A DNA stretch of 64,000 nucleotides, taken from the NCBI GenBank assembly GCA_020025235.1, contig JAHHSL010000002.1, positions 1 to 64,000 of the forward strand. The letters are read 5' to 3'. The DNA comes from Ruthenibacterium sp. Lineage in GTDB: Bacteria; Bacillota; Clostridia; Oscillospirales; Ruminococcaceae. The notes under the pieces were generated by a model that searched no databases, had not been told where the DNA came from, and saw only the letters and a list, made by a program, of their open reading frames with translations. The translations under genes and the position numbers were made by a program. Positions 44,260 to 52,701 of the stretch are shown here, piece by piece; positions within the stretch are counted from its first letter, which is position 1; the number at the start of each line of letters is the position of its first letter.

Positions 44260-44934
44260 ATGATTTCAATTGCAGTTGACGGCCCGTCCGGCGCGGGAAA
44301 ATCCACGCTTTCGCGGCGGCTTGCCGCAGAGCTTGGCTATATTTATGTTGATACCGGCGCCATGTACCGCACCATTGGCCTGTATGCGCTGCGCAAGGGC
44401 GCCGACCTGGACAGCGAAGCGCAGCTTGCGGCGCTTTTGCCGGAAATCCACCTGGAAATGCGCTATGTGGACGGCGTGCAGCATATGTTTTTGAACGGGG
44501 AGGACGTCTCCGGACTGATCCGTACCGAGGAAGTTTCCATGGCGGCGTCGCATGTTTCGGCACATCCGGCGGTGCGTGCGTTCCTGTTGGAAACACAGCG
44601 CGGCCTTGCGCGGGAAAACAATGTCCTTATGGACGGACGCGATATCGGCACTGTCGTGCTGCCCGATGCGCAGGTGAAGATCTTCCTGACGGCAAGCGCG
44701 GAGGAACGCGCCCGCCGCCGGTATGACGAGCTTGCGGCACGCGGCGAAAACGTAAGTTATGAACAGGTGCTGGCCGATGTGCGCCAGCGCGATTACAATG
44801 ATACCCACCGCGCGGCGGCACCGCTGTGCGCGGCACAGGACGCAGTGACGGTCGATACGACGGGATGCGATTTTGAACAGTCGTTCCAAATGATGCTGGA
44901 TGTGATCCGCCGCGCGCCGAAGCAGGAGGACTGA
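44260..44934 (+). CDS. cmk: Cytidylate kinase
   Basis: 224 residues, standard size. The P-loop start ISIAVDGPSGAGKSTLSRRL, the segment YVDTGAMYR and GRDIGTVVLPDA are diagnostic. It phosphorylates CMP and dCMP. AAAGGAGA lies seven bases before ATG. The next gene, plsC, starts two bases after the stop, so translation is probably coupled. Confidence 0.97.
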   Translation: MISIAVDGPSGAGKSTLSRRLAAELGYIYVDTGAMYRTIGLYALRKGADLDSEAQLAALLPEIHLEMRYVDGVQHMFLNGEDVSGLIRTEEVSMAASHVSAHPAVRAFLLETQRGLARENNVLMDGRDIGTVVLPDAQVKIFLTASAEERARRRYDELAARGENVSYEQVLADVRQRDYNDTHRAAAPLCAAQDAVTVDTTGCDFEQSFQMMLDVIRRAPKQED

Positions 44935-44936
44935 TT

Positions 44937-45560
44937 ATGTGGTTTTACTGCATTATCGTACCCGCGGCATGGCTGGTGTGGCACCTTGTGTTCCGCATCA
45001 AGGTGATCGGAAGGGAAAATCTCATCCGTGACCGCGGCTTCATCATTGCGGCCAACCATATTTCTGCCATTGACCCGGTATTTATCGTGATTTCGCGCTT
45101 TTGGGGCAAGCCGATGGTCATCCTGGCCAAGGAAGAGCTTTTCAACATCTGCGGGCTGCTCAACTGGATGTGGAAAAAGGTGGGCGTCGTGTGCGTGCAC
45201 CGCGGAAAAGGCGACACCACCGTTGTGGAAAACACGGTGCGCGCCGTGCGCGATGAAGGCCGCGGCGTGCTGATCTTCCCGGAGGGAACGCGCACAAAGG
45301 ACGGCAAGCTGGGAAGGCTGAAAAGCGGCGCATTTGTGATCGCTGCCGAAACCGGCGTGGATATGATCCCGTGCCGCATCATCTACAAGGGTGGAAGGAT
45401 GAAGCTTTTCGGCCGGTGCACGGTGGTGTTCGGCAAGCCGATCCCCGCGGAAAAGCTGCAGCTGGGCGAACCGCGCAGCGCTGCACGCCTGCGGGAATGC
45501 AAGGAGCTGCTGACGCAGGAACTGGAAAAGCTGCTGGAAGAAAATAAACAATACTTATAA
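44937..45560 (+). CDS. plsC: 1-acyl-sn-glycerol-3-phosphate acyltransferase
   Basis: 207 residues. The HX4D motif is in NHISAIDPVF, followed by the FPEGTRTKDG motif and the VDMIPCRI segment, all typical of PlsC. One N-terminal hydrophobic stretch (1-20) attaches it to the membrane. It makes phosphatidic acid from lysophosphatidic acid. AGGAGG overlaps the end of cmk. In Clostridia the order cmk-plsC-ispH is frequent, which supports all three assignments. Confidence 0.94.
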   Translation: MWFYCIIVPAAWLVWHLVFRIKVIGRENLIRDRGFIIAANHISAIDPVFIVISRFWGKPMVILAKEELFNICGLLNWMWKKVGVVCVHRGKGDTTVVENTVRAVRDEGRGVLIFPEGTRTKDGKLGRLKSGAFVIAAETGVDMIPCRIIYKGGRMKLFGRCTVVFGKPIPAEKLQLGEPRSAARLRECKELLTQELEKLLEENKQYL

Positions 45561-45622
45561 TCGAAGCCGGAATGCATACACTAAAACTGCATCCGGCTCC
45601 GCTTTTTGAAACGGAGAACAGA

Positions 45623-47542
45623 ATGGAAATCATCAAAGCCAAAACCGCGGGCTTCTGCTTCGGGGTGGACCGCGCGGTGAAGCTCACCTATGATCTGCTG
45701 CGGGAAAACCGGAACGTCGCAACGCTCGGCCCGCTGATCCACAATCCGCAGTGCGTGGCCGACCTTGAAAAAAAAGGTGCGGTCATCGTGGATTCGCCCG
45801 CGCAGGTGCCCGAAGGGTACGAGGTCGTCATCCGCAGCCACGGCGTGCCGCAGCATGTGTACGATGAACTGGCACAGCGCAAACTTGTGACGCACGACGC
45901 CACATGCCCCTTTGTGGCGAAGATCCACCGCCTTGCAAAACAGGCGGGCGAACAGGGAAAAACACTGTTTGTGGCGGGCAATGCCGATCATCCCGAAGTG
46001 CAGGGGATCGTGGGACACACCGCCGGACCGGTGTTCGTTTTTTCCTGTTTGGAGGAGCTGAAAAAGCTTTTAACACCAGAAAATACCAAAAATGGAATTT
46101 TTATGGTAGCGCAAACCACTTTTGAGGTGAAAAAGTGGCAAGAATGTGCAGAGTTTATAAAAAAAGTATATACAAACGCCGCTATATTTGATACAATATG
46201 TAATGCAACATGGGCGAGGCAGCATGAGGCGGAAAGTCTTGCAAAGAAGTGCGATTTAATGGTCGTCATCGGCGGAAGACAATCCTCCAACACTCAGAAA
46301 CTCGTATCGGTCGCCGCGCGTTATACAAAAGCTGTCACCGTGGAAACAGCACAGGAGCTGGATCCCGAATGGTGGCACGGCGCAGGCACGGTAGGGGTGA
46401 CGGCGGGTGCATCCACGCCCTCGTCTATTATTGAGGAGGTACTGAGCAGTATGAGCGAGGAAATTCGTGAAGAGGAATTGAGCTTTGAGGAAATGATTGA
46501 TGCTTCCATGAAGCCGGTATATAATGGAAAGGTTGTCAAGGGCATCGTTACCAGCGTGTCTCCCAGTGAGATTCAGGTTGATATCGGAACGAAGCAGACA
46601 GGTTTTGTCAAGCTTGAAGAACTCACAAACGATCCGTCTGCCAAGGCAGAGGAACTTGTCCAGAAGGGCGACGAGCTCGACCTCATCGTTACAAAAGTGA
46701 ATGACCAGGAAGGCGTTGTCTATCTGTCCAAAAAACGTCTGGACGAAAACAAGGGCCGCGAGGCCGTTGCAGCTGCTGTTGAGAGCGGTGAAATCCTTGA
46801 GGGTTATGTAACCGAATCCAACTCCGGCGGTTTGGTTGTGTTGGTGAACAACGTGCGCGTATTCGTGCCGCGCTCCCAGGCTACACTTCGTCACGGCGAG
46901 GATTACACAAAGCTGGTTAAGACAAACGTCCGCCTGAAGATGAAGCAGTGCGAAGGCCGCCACATCGTGGGTTCCATCCGCGAAGTGCTGGCTGCAGAAA
47001 ACGACGCAAAGCGCGAAGAGTTCTGGGCAAATGTTGAAATCGGCAAGAACTACACCGGCGTTGTCAAGAGCCTGACGAACTATGGTGCATTCGTGGATAT
47101 CGGCGGTGTGGACGGTCTGGTTCACATCAGCGAGCTGTCCTGGAACCGCATCAAGCATCCGTCTGAGGTTGTCAGCGTAGGCGATACGATCGAAGTTTAT
47201 GTCAAGGACATCGACACCGAAAACAAGAAGGTATCGCTGGGCTACAAGAAGGCTGAGGACAATCCCTGGGAAAAATTCAAGGCCGAGTATCCCATTGGCA
47301 GCACGTTCACGGCTCCGGTCGTTTCGATCACCAAGTTCGGTGCATTCGTGCGCATCATGCCGGGTATTGACGGTCTGGTTCACATCAGCGAAATTTCCAA
47401 CGACCGCGTAGAGAAGGTCAGCGACGTTCTGAGCGTTGGTCAGGAAGTTGAAGTGAAGCTTACCGACGTGGACTTCGAGAAAAAGCGTATCAGCCTTTCG
47501 ATGAAGGCTCTGCTTGCAGCAGATAAAGAAGACGCTGAGTAA
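45623..47542 (+). CDS. ispH: 4-hydroxy-3-methylbut-2-enyl diphosphate reductase fused to ribosomal protein S1-like domains
   Basis: 639 residues from ATG 45623. Residues 1-280 are IspH: the three [4Fe-4S] cysteines are in GFCFG, HDATCPFV and DTICNATWARQ. It makes IPP and DMAPP at the end of the MEP pathway. From about residue 300 four S1 RNA-binding domains follow; the third and fourth contain YGAFVDIGGVDGLVHISEL and FGAFVRIMPGIDGLVHISEI. This fusion is known from Clostridia. The IspH half has genome-typical GC-rich codons, then an AT-rich island (46070-46230) occurs, then the S1 half has codons of highly expressed genes. Confidence 0.96.
   Translation: MEIIKAKTAGFCFGVDRAVKLTYDLLRENRNVATLGPLIHNPQCVADLEKKGAVIVDSPAQVPEGYEVVIRSHGVPQHVYDELAQRKLVTHDATCPFVAKIHRLAKQAGEQGKTLFVAGNADHPEVQGIVGHTAGPVFVFSCLEELKKLLTPENTKNGIFMVAQTTFEVKKWQECAEFIKKVYTNAAIFDTICNATWARQHEAESLAKKCDLMVVIGGRQSSNTQKLVSVAARYTKAVTVETAQELDPEWWHGAGTVGVTAGASTPSSIIEEVLSSMSEEIREEELSFEEMIDASMKPVYNGKVVKGIVTSVSPSEIQVDIGTKQTGFVKLEELTNDPSAKAEELVQKGDELDLIVTKVNDQEGVVYLSKKRLDENKGREAVAAAVESGEILEGYVTESNSGGLVVLVNNVRVFVPRSQATLRHGEDYTKLVKTNVRLKMKQCEGRHIVGSIREVLAAENDAKREEFWANVEIGKNYTGVVKSLTNYGAFVDIGGVDGLVHISELSWNRIKHPSEVVSVGDTIEVYVKDIDTENKKVSLGYKKAEDNPWEKFKAEYPIGSTFTAPVVSITKFGAFVRIMPGIDGLVHISEISNDRVEKVSDVLSVGQEVEVKLTDVDFEKKRISLSMKALLAADKEDAE
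46169..46197 (+). promoter_or_regulatory. Possible internal promoter for the S1 half of ispH-S1
   Basis: TATACA (46169-46174), 17 bases and TACAAT (46192-46197) lie in the AT-rich island near the end of the IspH domain. An ATG with good context follows at 46451 (ATGAGCGAGGAAATTCG, after a GAGGAGG at 46433), which would give an S1-only protein. Confidence 0.4.
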
Positions 47543-47557
47543 TTTCCGAAAAGCGCA

Positions 47558-47595
47558 AAACAGCTATGTGGTGTTGCCGCATAGCTGTTTTTTTG
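47558..47595 (+). terminator. Terminator of the cmk-plsC-ispH transcript
   Basis: A perfect 11-bp stem AAACAGCTATG/CATAGCTGTTT is followed by eight T, sixteen bases after the stop codon. Confidence 0.92.
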
Positions 47596-47719
47596 TGAAA
47601 GGTTTGTAACTCTTTTTTAACGTTTCGGTGAAATTTAAATCCGCTTTTCATCGTATTATAGATATGCAGAGCAAAAAGTGCAGGGTAAGCCGTGCCGGCG
47701 GTGCTTTGGGAGAAGGGGA

Positions 47720-48994
47720 ATGAAATTGAAAAAATTTGCAAAATTGCTTGCGGCTTTTGCAGTGGGTATGATGATGCTTGTGCTGCCCGGATGCGGTGAG
47801 CAGTCGTCGGAATCAGAATCGCTGCAACCGCTTGTGGCGGAGCTTCCGGAAAATGCAAAGAATGAGGAAGGCATCGTGCTGGATGTTTCCGACGGGCAGT
47901 TCATTCTGCGCAGCATCGGGGGCACGGAGTATGTTTTCCGCATGCGGGGTGCAGAGGATCTTACACCGGAGGGAACAAAGCCCGGGCAAATGGTGCGCGC
48001 GTGGTATGACGGCGTTCTGTCCGGTACAAATGCCGCAAACGTGAAGCTGCTGCGTATTGAGCCGATCGAAGAAGCGGTGCGGGACATGCTGTCGGAGGAC
48101 TGCGTGGCGCAGGGCATCGTCACAAGTGTGGACGAGCAGGCGCTTGCCATCCGCACAAAGGACGGCACGGAGCATACGTTCGCGGCGGCGGAATCGCTGC
48201 GCAGTATTCCGGACGGCGCAAAGCCGGGCCAGTGGGTGCGCATCGTGTTTGACGGTACACCGGAAATGCCGGTGGTTAAGGCGGTGACGCTGCTTGCGCA
48301 GGAAGCGGAAAGCTATATCATGACGGGCGCGCTGCGAAACTTTGACGAAGCGAAGAAAACGCTTGAGATCCAGGCGGATGCCGGCGGCGTGTATGAGTTT
48401 TCGTATGAAAATGCGGAAATGACATTCCCGAACGGGATGAAAAAATGGAGCCGCGTGGATCTTGTCTATACCGGACATGCACAGCCGAAGGGTGCGGAAA
48501 ACAACAGCGCAGTGCTGATTTCGGCACAGCCGGAATCAAAAGCAAAGCCGCGTCAGATCGCGGTGACAGTGCAGAACGTGACGAAGAATCGCGGGAATCT
48601 GGATGTGGTGACGCCGGACGGACGTGCGCTGAAGTTTTATGTCGACGCCAAGCTGACGTCCGGCAAAAATGCGCTTGCCGAAGGGGACGTCATCTGTATT
48701 TATTACACCGGAAGCATTGCTGCGGAACAAACCGGTTCGGCACGTATCGTTTCGGTGGAAAGGCTCGGTTTGGACAACAAACGGCTGTTCGGCACGGTAA
48801 AGAGCATGGGGACAGCGGAGCTTGAACTGCAGACGAATGATGGACGAACGCTGACGCTGAAGATGCCGGAGGGAGAAATGCTGCCGCAAACTCTGAAGCG
48901 GGGAGACGATGTCTGCATCCGGTACACAGGCGTGATCGTGCATGATGATGCGCAGAATGCACAAATCAAATCAATTTCATATTTTTACGAATAA
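47720..48994 (+). CDS. Lipoprotein with five tandem OB-like repeats
   Basis: 424 residues from ATG 47720 (AGAAGGGG upstream). A lipoprotein signal ends in LPGC (lipidated C at about 26). Five repeats of 70-80 residues follow, each with the pattern G-x-V...L-x-I-x-(T)-x-D-G...F...(P)G...V-x-I-x-Y-x-G, for example GIVTSVDEQALAIRTKDG, VQNVTKNRGNLDVVTPDG and GTVKSMGTAELELQTNDG. This suggests a chain of small beta-barrels outside the membrane. I recognise no named family. It has its own terminator and no clear partner. Confidence 0.7.
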   Translation: MKLKKFAKLLAAFAVGMMMLVLPGCGEQSSESESLQPLVAELPENAKNEEGIVLDVSDGQFILRSIGGTEYVFRMRGAEDLTPEGTKPGQMVRAWYDGVLSGTNAANVKLLRIEPIEEAVRDMLSEDCVAQGIVTSVDEQALAIRTKDGTEHTFAAAESLRSIPDGAKPGQWVRIVFDGTPEMPVVKAVTLLAQEAESYIMTGALRNFDEAKKTLEIQADAGGVYEFSYENAEMTFPNGMKKWSRVDLVYTGHAQPKGAENNSAVLISAQPESKAKPRQIAVTVQNVTKNRGNLDVVTPDGRALKFYVDAKLTSGKNALAEGDVICIYYTGSIAAEQTGSARIVSVERLGLDNKRLFGTVKSMGTAELELQTNDGRTLTLKMPEGEMLPQTLKRGDDVCIRYTGVIVHDDAQNAQIKSISYFYE

Positions 48995-49000
48995 AAATGA

Positions 49001-49039
49001 GCCATCGGGAAGAAGAAATGACTTTCCCGGTGGCTTTTT
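49001..49039 (+). terminator. Terminator of the repeat lipoprotein gene
   Basis: The stem GCCATCGGGAA/TTCCCGGTGGC (one wobble) is followed by TTTTT, seven bases after the stop codon. Confidence 0.88.
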
Positions 49040-49108
49040 CAGTCAAAATAATGTAATATAGTAAACATACGAACAAAAACAGTCGGTTTACGGAAGGAAC
49101 GGATCGCA

Positions 49109-50083
49109 ATGAAACAGAAAAAGAAAAGACAGAAGGATCCGCTTCAGTTTGCGGCAAACCTGACGGCTGCGGCTGCACTGGTCTATCTGGGGGTCGCGGC
49201 GCTGCTGCGTCTTGGTGCGGAAAAATTCATGCAGACGTTCAATCCAAACGCAACATTGAACAATCCCATTGCCGTGCCGGAATGGGTGCTGGGCTTTATC
49301 AATATCATCATGCCGGCGCTGGCGGTTCTGGCGGCGTTTTTCCTGATTCGCGTCAGCGTTGCCAAAACGCCCCTGCGGCTGAATATTTCGTTCCGGATGC
49401 CGCGCGATGTGCGTCTGTGGCTGTTTTTGCCGGTGTTTCTGGGTGTGGGCATCCTGTGCAGTGTGATGACGGCTGTTTTTCAGCGCCTTTTGGGAAGGTG
49501 GAGCGGATATTCCGTGCCGGACCCGATCCGTCTGCCGCAGGACCCCTTTGCAACGTTTTTGTATTTTGTCGCGGTCTGTGTGGTGCCGGCACTTCTGGAA
49601 GAGCTGTTTGTGCGCGGTGCGGTGCAGTCGATTTTTTCGCGGTGGGGCACATGGTTTTCTATCGTGGTATCCAGTGTTGTGTTTACGCTTTTGCACGGCG
49701 ATATCGCGCAGATGCCCGCACTGTTCCTGATTTCGGTGCTCATGGGGCTTGCAGCGTACTGTACCGGTTCTCTGGCACTGGGCGCCGCGCTGCATTTTGC
49801 ACATAATACCATGGTCTTTCTGTTCACGCTGACGGAACAGAGAATGGACGGCATTTCCGCACTGGCGTTTATCGTATGTCTCATCGTGATTTTTGCGCTC
49901 GGCTCGATCGTATGCGTTATGCTGATCCGCCGTCTGGGTGTTATGAAGAACTTCCGGCGCATCCCGCGTGTGTATGACCCCAAAAACCGGCAGAGCCGTC
50001 TGGAACGTCTTGCCAAAGCGCCGGTCTATCTTATCGTTATGGTGTATCTGGCGGTGCGCGCGCTTGTGCCGCTGTGGAAATGA
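49109..50083 (+). CDS. CPBP-family intramembrane metalloprotease
   Basis: 324 residues, about eight membrane segments. The three CPBP/Abi motifs are EELFVRGAVQS (EExxxR), FTLLHGDIAQ (FxxxH) and LHFAHNTMVF (second H with N/B). Eukaryotic CAAX proteases share this site. Bacterial members have been tied to bacteriocin immunity and to regulated proteolysis, but no bacteriocin gene is near. AAGGAAC lies before the ATG. The end overlaps the region of the tadA start, so they are one transcript with the SDR gene. Substrate unknown. Confidence 0.9.
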   Translation: MKQKKKRQKDPLQFAANLTAAAALVYLGVAALLRLGAEKFMQTFNPNATLNNPIAVPEWVLGFINIIMPALAVLAAFFLIRVSVAKTPLRLNISFRMPRDVRLWLFLPVFLGVGILCSVMTAVFQRLLGRWSGYSVPDPIRLPQDPFATFLYFVAVCVVPALLEELFVRGAVQSIFSRWGTWFSIVVSSVVFTLLHGDIAQMPALFLISVLMGLAAYCTGSLALGAALHFAHNTMVFLFTLTEQRMDGISALAFIVCLIVIFALGSIVCVMLIRRLGVMKNFRRIPRVYDPKNRQSRLERLAKAPVYLIVMVYLAVRALVPLWK

Positions 50084-50094
50084 ATGGAGAAGGT

Positions 50095-50586
50095 ATGACG
50101 GATACGGAATTGATGCGCCTTGCGCTCCGGGAGGCACAAAAGGCGTTTGAAGAAGGCGAAGTGCCGGTCGGCGCGGTTGTTGCAAAGGACGGCGTGCCGG
50201 TCGCTGCGGCGCATAATACAAGGGAATCGCAGAAAAACGCAACGCACCATGCGGAGCTGCTGGCAATCGACGCCGCGTGCCGCGCGCTGGGCGGGTGGCG
50301 GCTGTGGCAGTGCGAACTGTTCGTGACGCTGGAACCGTGCCCGATGTGTGCCGGTGCGATCATCAACAGCCGCATCCGGCGTGTGGTATACGGCGCGAAG
50401 GATACAAAGGCAGGCTGCTGCGGCAGCATCACCGATCTGTTTTCCATGCCGTTCAATCATCATCCCGCAGTGGAAAGCGGGCTGCTGGAAGAAGAATGTG
50501 CCGCACTTCTGGGAAAGTTTTTTGAGCGCCTGCGTCAGCAGCGCAAAGAGGGGAGCAAACCGAAATGGAAAAAACCGCAGTCGTAA
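50095..50586 (+). CDS. tadA: tRNA adenosine(34) deaminase
   Basis: 163 residues from ATG 50095, just after GGAGAAGG; an in-frame ATG at 50074 inside the protease gene is less likely. The zinc and proton-shuttle motif HAELLAIDAAC and LEPCPMCAGAI are those of TadA, which converts A34 to inosine in tRNA-Arg(ACG). INSRIRRVVYGAKD follows as usual. The last 22 bases overlap the SDR start, a sign of coupling. Confidence 0.96.
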   Translation: MTDTELMRLALREAQKAFEEGEVPVGAVVAKDGVPVAAAHNTRESQKNATHHAELLAIDAACRALGGWRLWQCELFVTLEPCPMCAGAIINSRIRRVVYGAKDTKAGCCGSITDLFSMPFNHHPAVESGLLEEECAALLGKFFERLRQQRKEGSKPKWKKPQS

Positions 50587-51302
50587 CCGGTGCTTCGCGC
50601 GGGATCGGCGCAGCGGCGGCGATCGCGCTGGCAAAGGAAGGATACCGCGTTGCCGTGTGCTGCAATACACAGCTTGAAAAGGCGCAGGCCGTTGTGGAAA
50701 CGATCCGCGCCGCGGGCGGCACCGCGCAGGCGTTTGCCGCAGATGTGGCGGACGAAGCAGCCGTAAAGCAGATGTTCGCGCGCATCGAACGGGAACTGGG
50801 CAGCGCGGATGTGCTTGTCAGCAACGCGGGCATTGCACAGCAGAAGCTTTTTACGGATATCACGGCGGCGGAATGGGACAGGATGTTCGACGTCTGCGTC
50901 AAGGGCGCGTTCCACTGCTGTCAGGCCGTGCTGCCGCACATGATCGGCGAAAAGCACGGGCGCATCATTCTGGTTTCCTCTATGTGGGGACAGGTCGGCG
51001 CTTCGTGCGAGGTGCACTATTCCGCGGCAAAGGCGGCGCTGATCGGCCTGACAAGGGCGCTTGCCAAGGAGGAAGGCCCCAGCGGCATCACAGTGAACTG
51101 TGTTGCGCCGGGCGTGATCGAAACGGATATGATGGCGTCCTTTTCCGAAGAAGATAAGCGGGAGCTCGCCGACGAGACGCCGCTGTGCCGTCTGGGCACA
51201 CCGCAGGATGTTGCGGCGGCCATTGCGTTTCTGGCATCGGATGCCGGTGCATTCTTTACCGGACAGGTCCTGGCGCCGAACGGCGGCTTCGTGATCGGAT
51301 GA
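50565..51302 (+). CDS. Short-chain dehydrogenase/reductase (FabG-like)
   Basis: 245 residues. The cofactor loop TGASRGIGAAAA, the NAG motif in SNAGIAQ, the catalytic tyrosine and lysine in YSAAKAAL and the C-terminal FFTGQVLAPNGGFVIG fit 3-oxoacyl-ACP reductase-like SDRs. It is NADPH-type by the first loop (CCNTQ after strand 2). It does not lie in a fab cluster, so it may instead reduce another ketone. RBS AAAGAGGGGAG is inside tadA. A terminator follows. Confidence 0.9.
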   Translation: MEKTAVVTGASRGIGAAAAIALAKEGYRVAVCCNTQLEKAQAVVETIRAAGGTAQAFAADVADEAAVKQMFARIERELGSADVLVSNAGIAQQKLFTDITAAEWDRMFDVCVKGAFHCCQAVLPHMIGEKHGRIILVSSMWGQVGASCEVHYSAAKAALIGLTRALAKEEGPSGITVNCVAPGVIETDMMASFSEEDKRELADETPLCRLGTPQDVAAAIAFLASDAGAFFTGQVLAPNGGFVIG

Positions 51303-51330
51303 ACGGATAAAACAGAAAAACCACAGAAAA

Positions 51331-51360
51331 GACCGAAAGAGCCGCTCTTTCGGCCTTTTG
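51331..51360 (+). terminator. Terminator of the CPBP-tadA-SDR transcript
   Basis: A perfect 9-bp stem CCGAAAGAG/CTCTTTCGG is followed by CCTTTTG. A second small hairpin (GCATCCCGC/GCGGGATGC, 51484-51502) lies in the leader of the next gene. Confidence 0.85.
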
Positions 51361-51537
51361 TATAGAAATTGTAAAATCTGCGCATCTGCGCGAAATTTTG
51401 AAGCAAAAGAAAAGAATGGACCGTTACATAGATAACACAGGACGACGCTGTGATGAAAGGAAAGAAAAAGACGTCTCCCTAAGGCATCCCGCACGCGGGA
51501 TGCGAGTGGGGGCATGGGATAAGGAGCCAGAACTGCA

Positions 51538-52356
51538 ATGAAGGATATTGGATATGTGCTGGGTAATTTTTTTACCCATAAAGATTATCTTGTCCCGGCG
51601 GATCAGATCCCGGGCACAATGTACACCCCGCTTCATTTTATGTTTGAAGCGGCTCTGCTGGTGCTGATCGTCAGCGCCGCCGTTTATATTGCCAAAAACA
51701 AGCAGTACCGCAAGCCGGTGTTCACGGCGATCTGGGTCATTCTTATGGTCTGGGAGGTCGCGATCATCGTGTGGGACAGCACCGCGGGCAAACGGCAAGG
51801 GCTTGACCCTGCCATTAACCTTTCCCTGTACCCGTGCAGTATCTTTCTGTATACACTGCCGTTCCTGATCTGGGGCAAAGGCATCGGGAAAAAAATTGCA
51901 TACGGCTATGTGTGCACGCTGGGCATGCTGGGGGCGCTGATCAATTTCCTTTACCCGATCGCGCGGCTGACAACCTATTCCTGCATTTCGTTCGCGGGGT
52001 TCCATACGTTCTTTTTCCACGGCAGCATGCTGTTTGTGTATCTTGTGGTGATTTTGTCCGGCGAGCACCGGTACCAGAACGTCCGGCACTGGTGGGAGCT
52101 TTTCCTGCCGTGTGTGGCAAGCCTGATCGTTTCGATCCCGGCCAACATCGTGAACTATTCACCGGTCAATGCGGATTATATGTATTTCAAGGGGCGCTTT
52201 TTTGTGCTGGCCATGCTGTTTGGAAATCTGTCCGAAGTGCAGATCACGGCGATTTTGTATCTGCTGTACATTTTCGTGCCCGCCTGCTTTTATCTGCCGT
52301 CCTATCTGCGCGGAAAGCTGCGCAAGCGGCAGATGAGTGTCAGCGTCTTTGCATAA
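51538..52356 (+). CDS. YwaF-family (TIGR02206-like) integral membrane protein
   Basis: 272 residues, about seven membrane segments. Conserved polar residues inside the membrane segments, such as LYPCSIFLY and FHTFFFHGSMLFVYL, resemble the YwaF/TIGR02206 family of unknown function. AAGGAG lies 14 bases before ATG, a longer spacing than usual. It is a single gene ending in a strong terminator. The C-terminal nine residues are basic and cytoplasmic. I propose no function. Confidence 0.75.
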   Translation: MKDIGYVLGNFFTHKDYLVPADQIPGTMYTPLHFMFEAALLVLIVSAAVYIAKNKQYRKPVFTAIWVILMVWEVAIIVWDSTAGKRQGLDPAINLSLYPCSIFLYTLPFLIWGKGIGKKIAYGYVCTLGMLGALINFLYPIARLTTYSCISFAGFHTFFFHGSMLFVYLVVILSGEHRYQNVRHWWELFLPCVASLIVSIPANIVNYSPVNADYMYFKGRFFVLAMLFGNLSEVQITAILYLLYIFVPACFYLPSYLRGKLRKRQMSVSVFA

Positions 52357-52364
52357 AGCATAAG

Positions 52365-52395
52365 GCCCGGATCGCTTCGATCCGGGTCTTTTTTT
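52365..52395 (+). terminator. Terminator of the YwaF-like gene
   Basis: The stem CCCGGATCG/CGATCCGGG around CTT is followed by TCTTTTTTT. Confidence 0.92.
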
Positions 52396-52557
52396 GCGCA
52401 CATTCCCGATTCCGTGCCGCCCGCGTGCGCGTTCCGGCTTTGTGCGGGAAAGCGGGCGGGCAAAACCGTCGGCTTTGGAAGAAGCTGTATATATCAGACA
52501 TACAAAAATGGATAATTGTATCCTGTAAATATACATACAGCGCGGCTCTATGCAAAC

Positions 52558-52586
52558 TGTACAATCTTCTGCCCAAAGATTGTACA
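52558..52586. promoter_or_regulatory. Perfect 11-7-11 inverted repeat (operator-like)
   Basis: TGTACAATCTT (52558-52568) and AAGATTGTACA (52576-52586) are exact reverse complements around CTGCCCA. It sits about 65 bases upstream of a plausible -10 (TATAAG, 52651-52656) for the EF-G paralogue. The arms suit a dimeric repressor or activator; a hairpin role is possible but there is no T tail. Confidence 0.6.
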
Positions 52587-52701
52587 TGGGAAACAACCTT
52601 TTTACATAACAATATCTTTAAAAAATACGACAGGTGTGTTAATATTTTTGTATAAGTTGCTGACGTGTATTTTTACACGCAGGAGAAGAGGGTTGTTAAT
52701 A

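Noticed and set aside
51484..51502. GCATCCCGC/GCGGGATGC hairpin as a riboswitch or terminator
   Set aside because: It is a short single hairpin without T tail in the leader of the YwaF-like gene; too little to assign a function.
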